Below are positions 6,312 to 15,112 of a DNA stretch of 27,258 nt, piece after piece. A program made the position numbers and the translations under genes. Below the pieces are notes generated by a model. That model saw nothing but the letters and a program-made list of their open reading frames with translations. It was not told the DNA's origin and made no database searches. The stretch is from Nitrospinota bacterium (GTDB lineage Bacteria; Nitrospinota; Nitrospinia; UBA9942): contig JACRGN010000095.1 in NCBI GenBank assembly GCA_016234205.1, forward strand, positions 1 through 27,258, read 5' to 3'. Each line of letters starts with the position of its first letter. Within the stretch, counting starts at the first letter, position 1.

Positions 6312-7649
6312 ATGGGATATAGTGCGTGGTTTCAATGTATAAAAGGGTGTAGTGAAAGGTATCCACTGGATGATGTAATTTATCAGTGCAGGAATTGCGG
6401 GGCGCTATTGGAAGTAGTGCATGACATGGGGGAGTTGAAAAAGAAGAGTGCAAGAGAGTGGATGGATACCTTTGATGACAGGATACATAAAAACCTCTGG
6501 CCCTATGGGAGCGGTGTATGGGGAAAGAAGGAGTGGATATGCCCCAATATTGATAATGAAAATGTAGTATCTCTTTATGAAGGCAACACAAACCTCTTCT
6601 GGGCTGAGAGGTTTGGAAAAGATATAGGTTTGGAGAATTTATGGATAAAGATGTGCGGCAACAGCCACAGCGGCTCATTCAAAGACCTTGGCATGACAGT
6701 CCTCGTATCCATGGTAAAGCAGATGATAGCCAATGGCAAGAAGATAAATGCAGTTGCCTGTGCGTCAACCGGAGATACATCAGCCGCACTTGCTACATAC
6801 TGTGCGGCGGCAGGCATCCAGTCTATTGTATTCCTGCCGAAGGGGAAGGTCTCTATTGCCCAGCTTATTCAGCCTATAGCAAACGGCTCACTGGTATTAT
6901 CCATTGAGACAGATTTTGATGGATGTATGGAAATTGTCCAGAAGATATGCAGTGACCATAATATATATCTTGCCAATTCCATGAACTCCCTCAGAGTGGA
7001 AGGGCAGAAGACAGTCAGTGTAGAGATTGCCCAGCAGTTTGACTGGAATGTCCCTGATGTAATCATAATTCCCGGCGGCAATCTTGGTAATGTAAGCGCC
7101 CTCGGGAAGGGTTTTTTAATGTTGAAGGATTTAGGGATTATAGATAAACTGCCGAGGATAGTTGTTGCACAAGCAGAAAGGGCAAATCCATTATATCTAA
7201 GCTATAAGACAGGGTTTAAGGAGTTTAAACCTATTGTTGCAAGACAGACCCTCGCTAATGCAATACAGATTGGGAATCCGGTAAGCTACGAAAAGGCTAT
7301 TAAGACACTCAAGATATTTAACGGTATTGTGGAGCAGGCTACAGAAGATGAGTTATCAAATGCTGCAGCTAAGGGGGATAAATACGGTATGTTTAACTGT
7401 CCCCATACAGGTGTTGCACTTGCCGTTCTTTTTAAATTATTGAAGAGCGGCGAGATTGACTCAAAAGAAAAGGTGGTAGTAATATCAACTGCACACGGGC
7501 TTAAATTTACAGACTTTAAGAAGGACTATCATGAGGGCAAGATAGAGGGGGTAAATTCAAGATACGCAAACCTCCCTGTTCAGTTGCCTGCTGATATAGA
7601 TAAGATTAAGGGTGTGATATACGAGAGGATTGAAAAAAATAAGGCATAA
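6312..7649 (+). CDS. thrC: Threonine synthase
   Basis: This PLP enzyme converts O-phosphohomoserine to threonine and phosphate in the cytoplasm. It is 445 aa long. An N-terminal zinc-ribbon-like segment (Cys9, Cys13, Cys26, Cys29) precedes the PLP fold. The Schiff-base lysine is probably Lys124 in SHSGSFKDLGMT. Further fold-type II signatures include ACASTGDTSAALATY and the phosphate-binding glycine loop IIPGGNLGNVSALGKG. GAGG sits just upstream of the ATG. A separate 12-nt gap leads to mntA, so a common transcript is likely. The related fold of diaminopropionate ammonia-lyase and cysteate synthase is an alternative, but the length and motifs favour threonine synthase. Confidence 0.92.
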   Translation: MGYSAWFQCIKGCSERYPLDDVIYQCRNCGALLEVVHDMGELKKKSAREWMDTFDDRIHKNLWPYGSGVWGKKEWICPNIDNENVVSLYEGNTNLFWAERFGKDIGLENLWIKMCGNSHSGSFKDLGMTVLVSMVKQMIANGKKINAVACASTGDTSAALATYCAAAGIQSIVFLPKGKVSIAQLIQPIANGSLVLSIETDFDGCMEIVQKICSDHNIYLANSMNSLRVEGQKTVSVEIAQQFDWNVPDVIIIPGGNLGNVSALGKGFLMLKDLGIIDKLPRIVVAQAERANPLYLSYKTGFKEFKPIVARQTLANAIQIGNPVSYEKAIKTLKIFNGIVEQATEDELSNAAAKGDKYGMFNCPHTGVALAVLFKLLKSGEIDSKEKVVVISTAHGLKFTDFKKDYHEGKIEGVNSRYANLPVQLPADIDKIKGVIYERIEKNKA

Positions 7650-7660
7650 GGATTTTTAAA

Positions 7661-7963
7661 ATGAAAAATTATTCAGTAGATGAAATAATAGCCTATTTAA
7701 AAAAGAATAAGAGCCTTTTTTACGAAAGGTTTGGCATAACCAGTATCGGAATTTTCGGAAGTTTTGCAAGGAGTGAGCAAACCCTTTCAAGCGATATTGA
7801 TATGGTTATAGAGATAGAAAAAGGTAAAAAAAATATTCATAATTTCCTACAGATAAAGAGATTTTTAGAGGAGGAATTGGGAAAAAAAATAGATCTGGGA
7901 TTTGAGCATTCTTTAAAGCCTATAATAAGAGAAAAGGTCAAAAAACAAATCATTTATGCCTGA
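7661..7963 (+). CDS. mntA: MntA-type nucleotidyltransferase antitoxin
   Basis: This 100-aa minimal nucleotidyltransferase carries the family motif G-S-x10-D-x-D: Gly33-Ser34 and Asp45/Asp47 in IFGSFARSEQTLSSDIDMVIE. A third acidic residue lies in KKIDLGFE. In characterised HepT-MntA modules, MntA inactivates the HEPN toxin by adding AMP units to a tyrosine beside its RNase motif. Here mntA comes first and overlaps hepT by 8 nt. The gene sits 12 nt after thrC and looks co-transcribed with it. The catalytic motif is complete, so an active antitoxin is expected. Function is inferred from family and pairing. Confidence 0.9.
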   Translation: MKNYSVDEIIAYLKKNKSLFYERFGITSIGIFGSFARSEQTLSSDIDMVIEIEKGKKNIHNFLQIKRFLEEELGKKIDLGFEHSLKPIIREKVKKQIIYA

Positions 7964-8315
7964 AAGAGATTTACATCTCTATCTTGCGGATATTTTGGAT
8001 TCATGTATTGCCATAATGGAATTTGTTAAGGGCTTATCTTTTGACGAATTTTGTAATGACAGAAAAACACATTCAGCAGTTATCAGAGAATTTGAAATTA
8101 TTGGTGAGGCAGCAGGAAAACTTCCTGACGAATTAAAAATAGGTTACTCTGATGTAGAGTGGCAAGATATAAAGGATTTTAGAAACTTGTTGATACATGA
8201 GTATTTCGGGGTTGACCTTGAAATCGTGTGGAAGATTATTAAGGATGATTTGCCTGTTTTAATGGATACAGTCAAGAAGATTATAGATAGAGGGAGAGAA
8301 GGAGGGACTCAATGA
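7956..8315 (+). CDS. hepT: HepT-type HEPN ribonuclease toxin
   Basis: This 119-aa HEPN protein of the DUF86 type has the catalytic motif R-x4-H-x-Y as Arg76, His81 and Tyr83 in DFRNLLIHEYF. Family members are RNases that block growth until the partner MNT protein AMPylates the tyrosine. All key residues are present. The start overlaps mntA by 8 nt, and the stop codon overlaps the galU start as ATGA. Toxin translation and galU translation may therefore be coupled. The GGAGGG just before this ATGA is a good ribosome site for galU and lies inside the last hepT codons. Confidence 0.9.
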   Translation: MPERDLHLYLADILDSCIAIMEFVKGLSFDEFCNDRKTHSAVIREFEIIGEAAGKLPDELKIGYSDVEWQDIKDFRNLLIHEYFGVDLEIVWKIIKDDLPVLMDTVKKIIDRGREGGTQ

Positions 8316-9193
8316 AAATTAAAAAGGCTGTTTTTCCTGTTGCAGGACTCGGGACAAGGTTTCTCCCTGCTACAAAGGCATCCCCAAAGGAGATGATGCC
8401 CCTTGTTGACAAGCCTCTCATACAGTATGTGGTTGAAGAGGCGATAGATGCCGGCATAGAAGAGGTCATTATGATAACAGGGAGGGGGAAGAATGCCATT
8501 GAAGACCATTTTGATATATCTTTTGAATTAGAGCATGCACTTAAGGGCAAGAACAATAATAAGATGCTGGAAGAGGTTCAGAGGATTTCAAACCTTGTAG
8601 ATTTCTGGTATATAAGGCAGAAGGAGCCTCTCGGACTCGGACATGCGATATTGAGGACTAAAGACCTTATTGGTAATGAGCCTTTTGCCGTCTTACTTGG
8701 AGACGATATAATTCATTCAGAGGTGCCTACAATAAAGCAATTAATGAATATACATGAAAAATATAATGCCTCTGTCATTGCTGTAGAGAAGGTTGATAAA
8801 AAAGATATTTCAGGCTATGGCGTGATTGAGCCTAAAAAGCTTGATGAGAGGGTGTATCAGATAATGGACATGGTGGAAAAACCATCCCCTCATGATGCGC
8901 CTTCAGATTTGGCAATAATAGGCAGATATATCTTAACCCCTGAGATATTTACGGCATTGGAAAAGACAGTGCCTGATAAATCAGGCGAGATACAACTGAC
9001 CTACGGATTGAGGCACTTATTGAAACAGCAGGTTGTATATGCCTATCAGTTTGAAGGCAAGAGATACGATGCAGGGAATAAGCTCGGTTTTCTTAAAGCC
9101 ACTGTTGAGTTTGCACTGAGAAGACCCGACCTTGGAGATAAATTCAGGGAGTATCTACAAAACTTAAGAGTTGATGAGTTTATGAGTTCATGA
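8312..9193 (+). CDS. galU: UTP-glucose-1-phosphate uridylyltransferase
   Basis: GalU makes UDP-glucose from UTP and glucose-1-phosphate, feeding LPS and polysaccharide synthesis. The protein is 293 aa, normal for the family. The nucleotide-binding signature is at the N-terminus (VAGLGTRFLPATKASPKEM), followed by PLVDKPLIQYVVEEA and the metal/UTP-binding region LLGDDIIH. VEKPSPHDAPSDLAIIGRYIL and the late GEIQLT are also typical. GGAGGG lies 5 nt upstream. The ATG overlaps the hepT stop (ATGA). The last residues (VDEFMSS) and the stop are encoded by the tandem 8-bp words of the inverted repeat at 9163-9246, so the native C-terminus may have been replaced. Confidence 0.95.
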   Translation: MKIKKAVFPVAGLGTRFLPATKASPKEMMPLVDKPLIQYVVEEAIDAGIEEVIMITGRGKNAIEDHFDISFELEHALKGKNNNKMLEEVQRISNLVDFWYIRQKEPLGLGHAILRTKDLIGNEPFAVLLGDDIIHSEVPTIKQLMNIHEKYNASVIAVEKVDKKDISGYGVIEPKKLDERVYQIMDMVEKPSPHDAPSDLAIIGRYILTPEIFTALEKTVPDKSGEIQLTYGLRHLLKQQVVYAYQFEGKRYDAGNKLGFLKATVEFALRRPDLGDKFREYLQNLRVDEFMSS

Positions 9194-9246
9194 GTTTAAA
9201 ATTTTCATAACTCACCAACTCTTAAACCCACGAACTCATAAACTTA
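9163..9246. repeat. Inverted repeat of tandem 8-bp words after galU
   Basis: The left arm has four 8-bp units of the form GAGTTnAT (9168-9199). The right arm has four units plus a partial one of the form AACTCnnn (9209-9246), the reverse complement pattern. The hairpin spans the galU stop codon and ends 3 bp before the hsp20 start. It could act as a terminator or mRNA-end structure, but no T tract follows. Confidence 0.8.
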
Positions 9247-9249
9247 GTT

Positions 9250-9726
9250 ATGGCAGTAAAAAAGGAAAAAGATTCATCTGCAGAAATACCTATTAAAAGG
9301 GATGAGGTCAAGAACCATGCAAATTATACATACTTAGAGGTATCCACAGAGCGGTATGCCTTAGGAGAAACAAGTTTCATTATGCTGGATTTATATGAAA
9401 CAGCAGACTATTTATTTGTAGAGGCTGAAATGCCGGGAGTTTCAGGAGCCGATATAAAAGTCTATACAAGCGGAGATAATCTGGTTATTGAGGGGAATAA
9501 GTACGAACGGATTGAAGGTGAAGGGAAGGTAAATTTCCTTTGCATGGAGAGGTCTTTTGGTCCCTTTAAGAGGACGGTCAGCATTGGTTCGGCAACAGAC
9601 AAGAGCCGTATAAAGGCAGCCTATTCAAAGGGTATATTGATTGTGCAGATTCCAAAGAGCAAGGAAAGAAGGGAAAAGACAAGGTGGATTGAAATTGAGA
9701 AAGGAAAAGAGGCTGATGGCTCATAG
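9250..9726 (+). CDS. Small heat shock protein, Hsp20/alpha-crystallin family
   Basis: This 158-aa cytoplasmic chaperone holds unfolding proteins. The alpha-crystallin domain runs from about residue 45 to 140. It contains DLYETADYLFVEAEMPGV, the strand DNLVIEG and the signature SKGILIVQIPK (family consensus GxLxVxxPK). A possible C-terminal I-x-I motif is Ile-Glu-Ile in WIEIEKG. No convincing Shine-Dalgarno precedes the ATG, because the galU-end inverted repeat runs to within 3 bp of it. The last residues and stop lie in the next inverted repeat (9712-9774). Lon and ClpC in the same window give a proteostasis theme, but no CIRCE operator was seen. Confidence 0.92.
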   Translation: MAVKKEKDSSAEIPIKRDEVKNHANYTYLEVSTERYALGETSFIMLDLYETADYLFVEAEMPGVSGADIKVYTSGDNLVIEGNKYERIEGEGKVNFLCMERSFGPFKRTVSIGSATDKSRIKAAYSKGILIVQIPKSKERREKTRWIEIEKGKEADGS

Positions 9727-9774
9727 CTCATGGCTTATGGCTCATGGTTTTGCTATGAGCTATCGGCTATGAGC
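9712..9774. repeat. Inverted repeat of tandem 7-bp words after hsp20
   Basis: The left arm (9712-9746) has five 7-bp units GCTGATG, GCTCATA, GCTCATG, GCTTATG and GCTCATG. The right arm (9754-9774) is TATGAGC, TATCGGC, TATGAGC, their complement. The hsp20 stop TAG (9724-9726) is inside the left arm, and the right arm ends 6 bp before the lon Shine-Dalgarno. Confidence 0.8.
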
Positions 9775-9796
9775 TAATTTAAGGAGGCAATTATTG

Positions 9797-12226
9797 ATGG
9801 AAGAAAATAATAACGAAGAAAAGGTGGTGGCGACGGTTGATGCATCTCAGGATTTGCAGACAGAGTTCAAAATTCCTGATGAACTCCCCCTGCTTCCTGT
9901 AAGGGATATCGTTATATTTCCCTACATGATACTTCCTCTGTTTGTGGGGAGGGAATCTTCTATAAATGCTGTAAATGAAGCCCTCGCATCTGACAGGATG
10001 ATCCTTCTGGTTGCACAAAAGGATGCAGGAAATAATGAACCGAAGCCTGAGGATTTATATAATGTCGGCACTGTTGTCATGGTCATAAGGATGCTAAAGC
10101 TCCCTGACGGGAGGGTGAAGATACTCGTGCAGGGGTTATCTAAGGCAAAGATTATCAGCTATGCTGCAGATAAACCGTTTTACAAGGTAAAGGTTGAGAG
10201 GATTAAAGAACCTTCAGAGCCTAAGGAAAAATCGCTAAAGACAGAGGCGCTGATGAGGAATGTAAGGGACCAATTGGAGAAGGCTATCTCCCTTGGCAAG
10301 ATGCTGCCCCCCGACCTCCTTGTCATTGCCGATAATCTTGACTCTCCGGGAAAACTGGCAGATTTAGCAGCATCTAATCTTGGGCTTAAGGTAGAAGAGG
10401 CACAGCAGATTTTAGAGATACTTGACCATGAAGAGAGATTAAATAAGGTAGGGGAGTTTTTGGGCAAGGAGGTAGAGGTGCTTACCATGCAGCAGAAGAT
10501 TCAGTCTGCCGCACAGGAGGAGATGACAAAGACCCAGAAGGAATATTTTTTAAGGGAACAGTTAAAGGCTATACAAAAGGAGCTTGGCGATATTGATGAG
10601 AAGACTGAGGAGATTAATGAATTCAAGAAAAAGATAGCCGATGTAAAGATGCCCAAGGAGGTTGAGAAAGAGGCATTAAAGCAGCTTGACAGGCTGGCAA
10701 AGATGCACCCGGAGGCGGCAGAGGCTACTACTGTCAGGACATACCTTGAGTGGATGGTAGAGCTTCCATGGAGTAAGTCAACTGCAGATAATCTTAATAT
10801 AAAGAGTGCTGCAAAGGTTCTTGAAGAAGACCACTATGATTTAGAAAAAGTGAAAGAGAGGATACTTGAGTATCTCGCTGTAAGAAAACTGAAGACAAAG
10901 ATGAAGGGGCCTATATTATGTTTTGCTGGGCCTCCTGGGGTTGGTAAGACATCCCTCGGTAAATCTATAGCAAGGGCATTGGGAAGACAATTTGTAAGGA
11001 TTTCCCTCGGCGGCGTGAGAGATGAAGCGGAGATAAGAGGGCATAGGAGGACATATATTGGTTCTCTTCCAGGAAGGATTATTCAAGGGATAAAGCAGGC
11101 TGGCTCAAATAACCCTGTTTTCATGATGGACGAGGTGGATAAGATTGGTGCGGATTTCAGAGGCGACCCGTCTGCAGCACTCTTAGAGGTTCTTGATCCT
11201 GAACAGAACTATTCATTCAGTGACCATTATCTCGGTGTCCCATTTGACCTCTCAAATGTGATGTTTATTACAACTGCAAATCTTACGGATCCGATACCTT
11301 CGGCATTGAAGGACAGGATGGAGATAATAAGCCTCTCAGGATATACAGAAGAAGAGAAATTGGGGATAGCGAAAAAATATCTAATACCGAGACAGATGGA
11401 GGAACATGGCATAAAGGCTAAGTATATTCATATTTCTGATGAGTCAGTGCTTAAGATTATATCCCAGTATACAAGGGAGGCAGGCTTAAGAAATCTTGAA
11501 AGAGAGATAGCGACTATATGCAGAAAAGTTGCAAAGGATGTGGCGCAGGGAAACGGGAGGCTCCATCGGGTAAGTGCAGCAAATCTCAATAAGTTTCTTG
11601 GTATAAGAAAGTTTCTATCTGAGACTGAGGCAGAGAGAAATCAGGTGGGAGTGGCGACAGGGCTTGCTTGGACTCAGGCAGGCGGTGAGATTATGCATAT
11701 TGAGGTAACGACTATGAAGGGGAGGGGTGCCCTTACACTTACTGGACAGCTTGGCGATGTGATGAAGGAGTCTGCACAGGCTGCAATGAGCTATTCAAGG
11801 TCAAGGTCAAAAAATTATGGATTGAAGGAAGATTTCTATCAGAAGATAGATGTTCATATCCATGTCCCTGCCGGCGCCATTCCAAAGGACGGTCCTTCGG
11901 CAGGTATAACTATGGCAACGGCACTTATATCAAGGCTTACAGGCATCCCTGTGAGAAAGGATGTAGCAATGACAGGTGAAATAACCCTGACCGGAAGGGT
12001 TCTTCCAATTGGGGGGCTAAAGGAGAAATCGCTTGCGGCAAAGAGGGCAGGGATAATGACTCTCATAATACCAAAGGATAATAACAAAGACCTTGAGGAG
12101 ATCCCTTCAAACATAAGGAAGGACATGAAATTCATCCTTGCAAAGGAGATGGATGATGTAATAAATAACGCCCTGCTTTTTGAAAAGAAGAAAAAAGGAG
12201 CAGAGAAAAAAAAGACAAAGACCTGA
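9797..12226 (+). CDS. lon: ATP-dependent protease Lon
   Basis: Lon is a soluble AAA+ serine protease for damaged and regulatory proteins. The protein is 809 aa, typical of LonA. The substrate-binding LON domain covers roughly residues 30-220, followed by coiled coil. The AAA+ module has Walker A GPPGVGKTS and Walker B VFMMDEVDKIG. The protease domain has catalytic Ser701 in PKDGPSAGIT and Lys744 in GGLKEKS. A TTG at 9794 directly precedes this ATG; AAGGAGG (9781-9787) could serve either, and its spacing favours the ATG at 9797. The C-terminus is a lysine-rich tail. It is separated from hsp20 by a short-word hairpin. No heat-shock operator was recognised. Confidence 0.97.
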   Translation: MEENNNEEKVVATVDASQDLQTEFKIPDELPLLPVRDIVIFPYMILPLFVGRESSINAVNEALASDRMILLVAQKDAGNNEPKPEDLYNVGTVVMVIRMLKLPDGRVKILVQGLSKAKIISYAADKPFYKVKVERIKEPSEPKEKSLKTEALMRNVRDQLEKAISLGKMLPPDLLVIADNLDSPGKLADLAASNLGLKVEEAQQILEILDHEERLNKVGEFLGKEVEVLTMQQKIQSAAQEEMTKTQKEYFLREQLKAIQKELGDIDEKTEEINEFKKKIADVKMPKEVEKEALKQLDRLAKMHPEAAEATTVRTYLEWMVELPWSKSTADNLNIKSAAKVLEEDHYDLEKVKERILEYLAVRKLKTKMKGPILCFAGPPGVGKTSLGKSIARALGRQFVRISLGGVRDEAEIRGHRRTYIGSLPGRIIQGIKQAGSNNPVFMMDEVDKIGADFRGDPSAALLEVLDPEQNYSFSDHYLGVPFDLSNVMFITTANLTDPIPSALKDRMEIISLSGYTEEEKLGIAKKYLIPRQMEEHGIKAKYIHISDESVLKIISQYTREAGLRNLEREIATICRKVAKDVAQGNGRLHRVSAANLNKFLGIRKFLSETEAERNQVGVATGLAWTQAGGEIMHIEVTTMKGRGALTLTGQLGDVMKESAQAAMSYSRSRSKNYGLKEDFYQKIDVHIHVPAGAIPKDGPSAGITMATALISRLTGIPVRKDVAMTGEITLTGRVLPIGGLKEKSLAAKRAGIMTLIIPKDNNKDLEEIPSNIRKDMKFILAKEMDDVINNALLFEKKKKGAEKKKTKT

Positions 12227-12228
12227 AA

Positions 12229-12296
12229 TTAGACAGGATATACAGGATTAAAAATTGCTTTTAATTAATCTTAATTATCCTGTTAATCTTGTCTAA
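12229..12296. repeat. Inverted repeat of 9-bp words after lon
   Basis: The element starts TTAGAC and ends GTCTAA. Left words are ACAGGATAT and ACAGGATTA; right words are TATCCTGTT and AATCTTGTC, their approximate complement. It begins 3 bp after the lon stop. An open TTG at 12289 lies inside it and is not a plausible lysS start. Confidence 0.8.
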
Positions 12297-12327
12297 GTGC
12301 TTTTATAATTTTGAAAGGAGAAATTAT

Positions 12328-13806
12328 TTGGAAGAGATTACAGAGCAGATGCAGTTGAGGAGGGCAAAGTTAAAAGAATTAAAAGATTCAGGTGTTGAGC
12401 CTTATATTGATAGATTCAAAACAACCCACACCATAGGTTTTATTACACAAAAGTATGGAACCCTTCCAAAAGAGGAATTGGAGAAGGTCAATGACGAGGT
12501 AACCGTTGCAGGACGCATTATGACAAGGAGGGAGCATGGAAAGACAACATTCTGTCATATGCAGGATTCATCGGGGAAGATACAGATATATGTAAGGAAA
12601 GATGAGCTTGGTGAAGGCGTCTATCATACTTTCTCAACGCTTGATATTGGCGATATAATCGGTGTGAACGGGAAGGTCTTTCGTACAAGGACAAATGAAC
12701 TTACAATCCACGCAAAGGATATCACTCTCCTCACAAAATCTTTAAGACCACTACCCGAAAAATGGCACGGATTGAAGGATGTTGAAATCAGATACAGGCA
12801 GAGGTATGTGGATTTGATTGTCAATCCGGAGGTAAGGGATGTCTTTATCAAGAGGACCCTTATCGTCCAGAAGATGAGAGATTTTCTAAACAGCAGGAAT
12901 TTCCTTGAGGTTGAGACACCGATGATGCAGTCAATCCCCGGCGGTGCCACTGCAAAACCGTTTAAGACACATCACAATGCACTCGGGATGGATTTATTTT
13001 TACGAATAGCCCCTGAGCTTTATCTTAAAAGACTTGTAGTTGGTGGATTGGAGAGGGTCTATGAGATAAACAGGAATTTCAGGAATGAAGGTATCTCCAC
13101 ACAGCATAACCCTGAATTTACAATGCTTGAGTTCTATATGGCTTATGCAGATTACAACGACTTAATGAATCTTACCGAGGAGATGTTCTCCTTTCTGTCA
13201 AAAGAGGTTCTTGGGACAAATGTTATAGAGTATGGCAGTGAAAAGATAGATTTGACGCCACCGTGGAAGAGGTATTCATTTAAGGGTTCAATAATTGAAT
13301 TAGGGGGTGTGAGTCCTGAAATATTGGATGACACGAAAAGGGCATCTGATTTTGCAAGGGAATTGGGTGCGCCGATTACAAAATCAGATACAAAAGGCAA
13401 GATATGGCAGAAGATATTTGACTATACTGTAGAGCCGAAATTAATACAGCCGACCTTTATTACAGAGTATCCTCTTGATTTATCCCCGCTTTCAAAAAAG
13501 AAAAAAGATAACCCTGAACTTGTAGAGAGGTTTGAACTCTATATAGCAAAAAGAGAGATGGCTAATGCCTATACGGAGTTAAACGACCCTATAGACCAGA
13601 GGGAGAGGTTTGATGAGCAGGTCTCCCAGCGTGGTGCAGGGGATGAAGAGGCACACATGATGGATGATGATTTCGTCAGGGCTTTGGAATACGGTATGCC
13701 ACCGACAGCAGGTGAGGGTATCGGCATAGACAGACTCATAATGCTCTTTACCAATTCCCCCTCAATCAGGGATGTAATTTTATTTCCTCAAATGAGGAAG
13801 GAGTAG
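12328..13806 (+). CDS. lysS: Lysyl-tRNA synthetase, class II
   Basis: LysS charges tRNA-Lys in the cytoplasm. The protein is 492 aa, the usual size. It has an N-terminal OB-fold anticodon domain (about residues 50-150, VTVAGRIMTRREHGKTTFCHMQD). Class II motif 1 follows in the RYRQRYVDLI region, motif 2 in RNFRNEGISTQHNPEFTMLEFY and motif 3 in GIGIDRLIMLF near the C-terminus. I place the start at TTG 12328: AAGGAG (12315-12320) lies 7 nt upstream. The longer reading frame would begin inside the inverted repeat at 12229-12296. Downstream, the lolC gene expected by comparison with related gene orders is displaced by the 13855-15518 cassette. Confidence 0.95.
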   Translation: MEEITEQMQLRRAKLKELKDSGVEPYIDRFKTTHTIGFITQKYGTLPKEELEKVNDEVTVAGRIMTRREHGKTTFCHMQDSSGKIQIYVRKDELGEGVYHTFSTLDIGDIIGVNGKVFRTRTNELTIHAKDITLLTKSLRPLPEKWHGLKDVEIRYRQRYVDLIVNPEVRDVFIKRTLIVQKMRDFLNSRNFLEVETPMMQSIPGGATAKPFKTHHNALGMDLFLRIAPELYLKRLVVGGLERVYEINRNFRNEGISTQHNPEFTMLEFYMAYADYNDLMNLTEEMFSFLSKEVLGTNVIEYGSEKIDLTPPWKRYSFKGSIIELGGVSPEILDDTKRASDFARELGAPITKSDTKGKIWQKIFDYTVEPKLIQPTFITEYPLDLSPLSKKKKDNPELVERFELYIAKREMANAYTELNDPIDQRERFDEQVSQRGAGDEEAHMMDDDFVRALEYGMPPTAGEGIGIDRLIMLFTNSPSIRDVILFPQMRKE

Positions 13807-13854
13807 TAAACGAAATGCTCAAATCCATTCTTAGTACTATGAAAGAGGTTATAA

Positions 13855-14442
13855 ATGATTACTAACCGCAAAGGTGAAATAATGTTAAAAAAGGCTGAAG
13901 AAGTAAGCCAGTTTTGGGCGTATGATTTAAGTTATTCAAAAAATTCAGATTTGACCTTATTAGACAACGCCCAATTCATTTATGAGCTATCATTGGCTGA
14001 ATTGGAAATAAGGGTATTGGGAGCAGATTTTAAAATAACTAATGGGTTGAGAGAATTTAAACTAAACAACAAGTCAAAAGAGCTTGATGATAGGATAATA
14101 AAACGTTCCTCATATTTCAAAACTGTTGGACAGACATTTATTGATTATTTTCACATTATCCAGAAAAACAGAACACGGTCAGTAAATCAATATCTGACTC
14201 ATTGGATTTATCCATACAAAGGGAAATTTCATCCACAGATGATAAGAGCGTTATTAAACATCATTGGATTAAAAGAAGGTGATACTGTATTTGAACCATT
14301 TTCCGGAAGTGGAACAACTGCATTAGAATCTCAACTACTTGGCATAAATTTTATTGGAATTGACATTTCTCCTTTATGTGTGTTGCAAGGGAAGGTTAAA
14401 ACAAAATCAGTTTATGCGTGGAAAAGGAAAAGAGAAGGTTGA
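13855..14442 (+). pseudogene. N-terminal fragment of a DNA N4/N6 methyltransferase
   Basis: This 195-aa reading frame has the entry segment YPYKGKFHPQMIRALLN and the SAM-binding motif I, FEPFSGSGTTALES, near residues 145-157. GINFIGIDISPLC follows. This is typical of DNA N4-cytosine/N6-adenine methyltransferases of the TRM11-like type. It stops soon after, with no catalytic D/N-P-P-Y motif. In the +1 frame the DNA continues KEKVELYNNDM before a stop at 14494. That looks like family sequence, so a frameshift and deletion near 14415-14500 are likely. A second ATG at 13882, behind AAAGGTGA, may be the real start. The DNA is AT-richer than lysS. Without the catalytic half, methylation is not expected. 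Confidence 0.65.
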
Positions 14443-14506
14443 ATTATATAATAACGATATGGTAAGTAATAATTTTTATAAAATTGCTGCATAAAATTAA
14501 TGTGAT

Positions 14507-15112
14507 ATGCTTCCAGAACAGGCTATATTAGCTGAAATAATAGATTTTTTCTCTGATAAACTTGAAGTTAAAGTAAATCAGAGAGGGTTTAAATATGCTG
14601 CATATAAAAAATCGTGGCTTAATAAAATTGGACTTAATGAAAATTCACAAGATGAAGCTAAAACTAAACAAACCGTTAAAAAATTACAGGAGCATATTTT
14701 AAATCAATTTGGGGCCAAGAGAATTAAAATTGAGGCAAATGTAGCGGAAAATATGACTTTGCGGTTTAAGGGAGAAGAAACTAAAGGTTTTGAATTAGAC
14801 CCTTCAAAATTGATGGCATTTGATATTCTTGACATTCAAACTGGCTGTGCACTTGAAATCAGTTTAGCTGATGCTTTTGCCGAGTTCTTCAAAGTTGTCT
14901 TAAAAGGATTGTTGGATTCACGAGTTAAGAAACTTTACTTATGCATGCGTAATCACAACTATAAAACAACAAAAGGTGGTTCTATTGGCAAATCGGGGTA
15001 TGTCAAGGTGGCTTCATCGGGAATGGTTCATCAATATATTCAGTTGGCAAAACTTTACAAACTGGGAATTATTTTAATCGATATTTTTCCAGAGTGTAAT
15101 CAATTAAAATGA
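14507..15112 (+). CDS. Possible restriction endonuclease-like protein
   Basis: This 201-aa protein follows the methyltransferase fragment. The central stretch FDILDIQTGCALEISLADAF looks like a nuclease core strand pair, with acidic residues followed by E-x-S. That could be a variant PD-(D/E)xK site, as some type II enzymes replace the lysine. The next segment, FFKVVLKGLLDSRVKKLYLCMRN, is a helix and strand consistent with such a fold. A basic patch (KYAAYKKSWLNK) lies near residue 30. An in-frame stop at 14498 fixes the start at the ATG. The end overlaps the next gene by 4 nt (ATGA). The endonuclease call is inference from motif shape and position; the family is not recognised with certainty. 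Confidence 0.5.
   Translation: MLPEQAILAEIIDFFSDKLEVKVNQRGFKYAAYKKSWLNKIGLNENSQDEAKTKQTVKKLQEHILNQFGAKRIKIEANVAENMTLRFKGEETKGFELDPSKLMAFDILDIQTGCALEISLADAFAEFFKVVLKGLLDSRVKKLYLCMRNHNYKTTKGGSIGKSGYVKVASSGMVHQYIQLAKLYKLGIILIDIFPECNQLK

Noticed and set aside
6244..6678. 144-aa minus-strand reading frame over the thrC start
   Set aside because: Antisense to thrC and the repeat element, with no family features.
9727..9796. CIRCE or other heat-shock operator upstream of lon
   Set aside because: No TTAGCACTC-N9-GAGTGCTAA-like sequence is present; the structure is the 7-bp word hairpin.
12289..12327. TTG at 12289 as lysS start
   Set aside because: It lies inside the inverted repeat and has no ribosome site; TTG 12328 follows AAGGAG.
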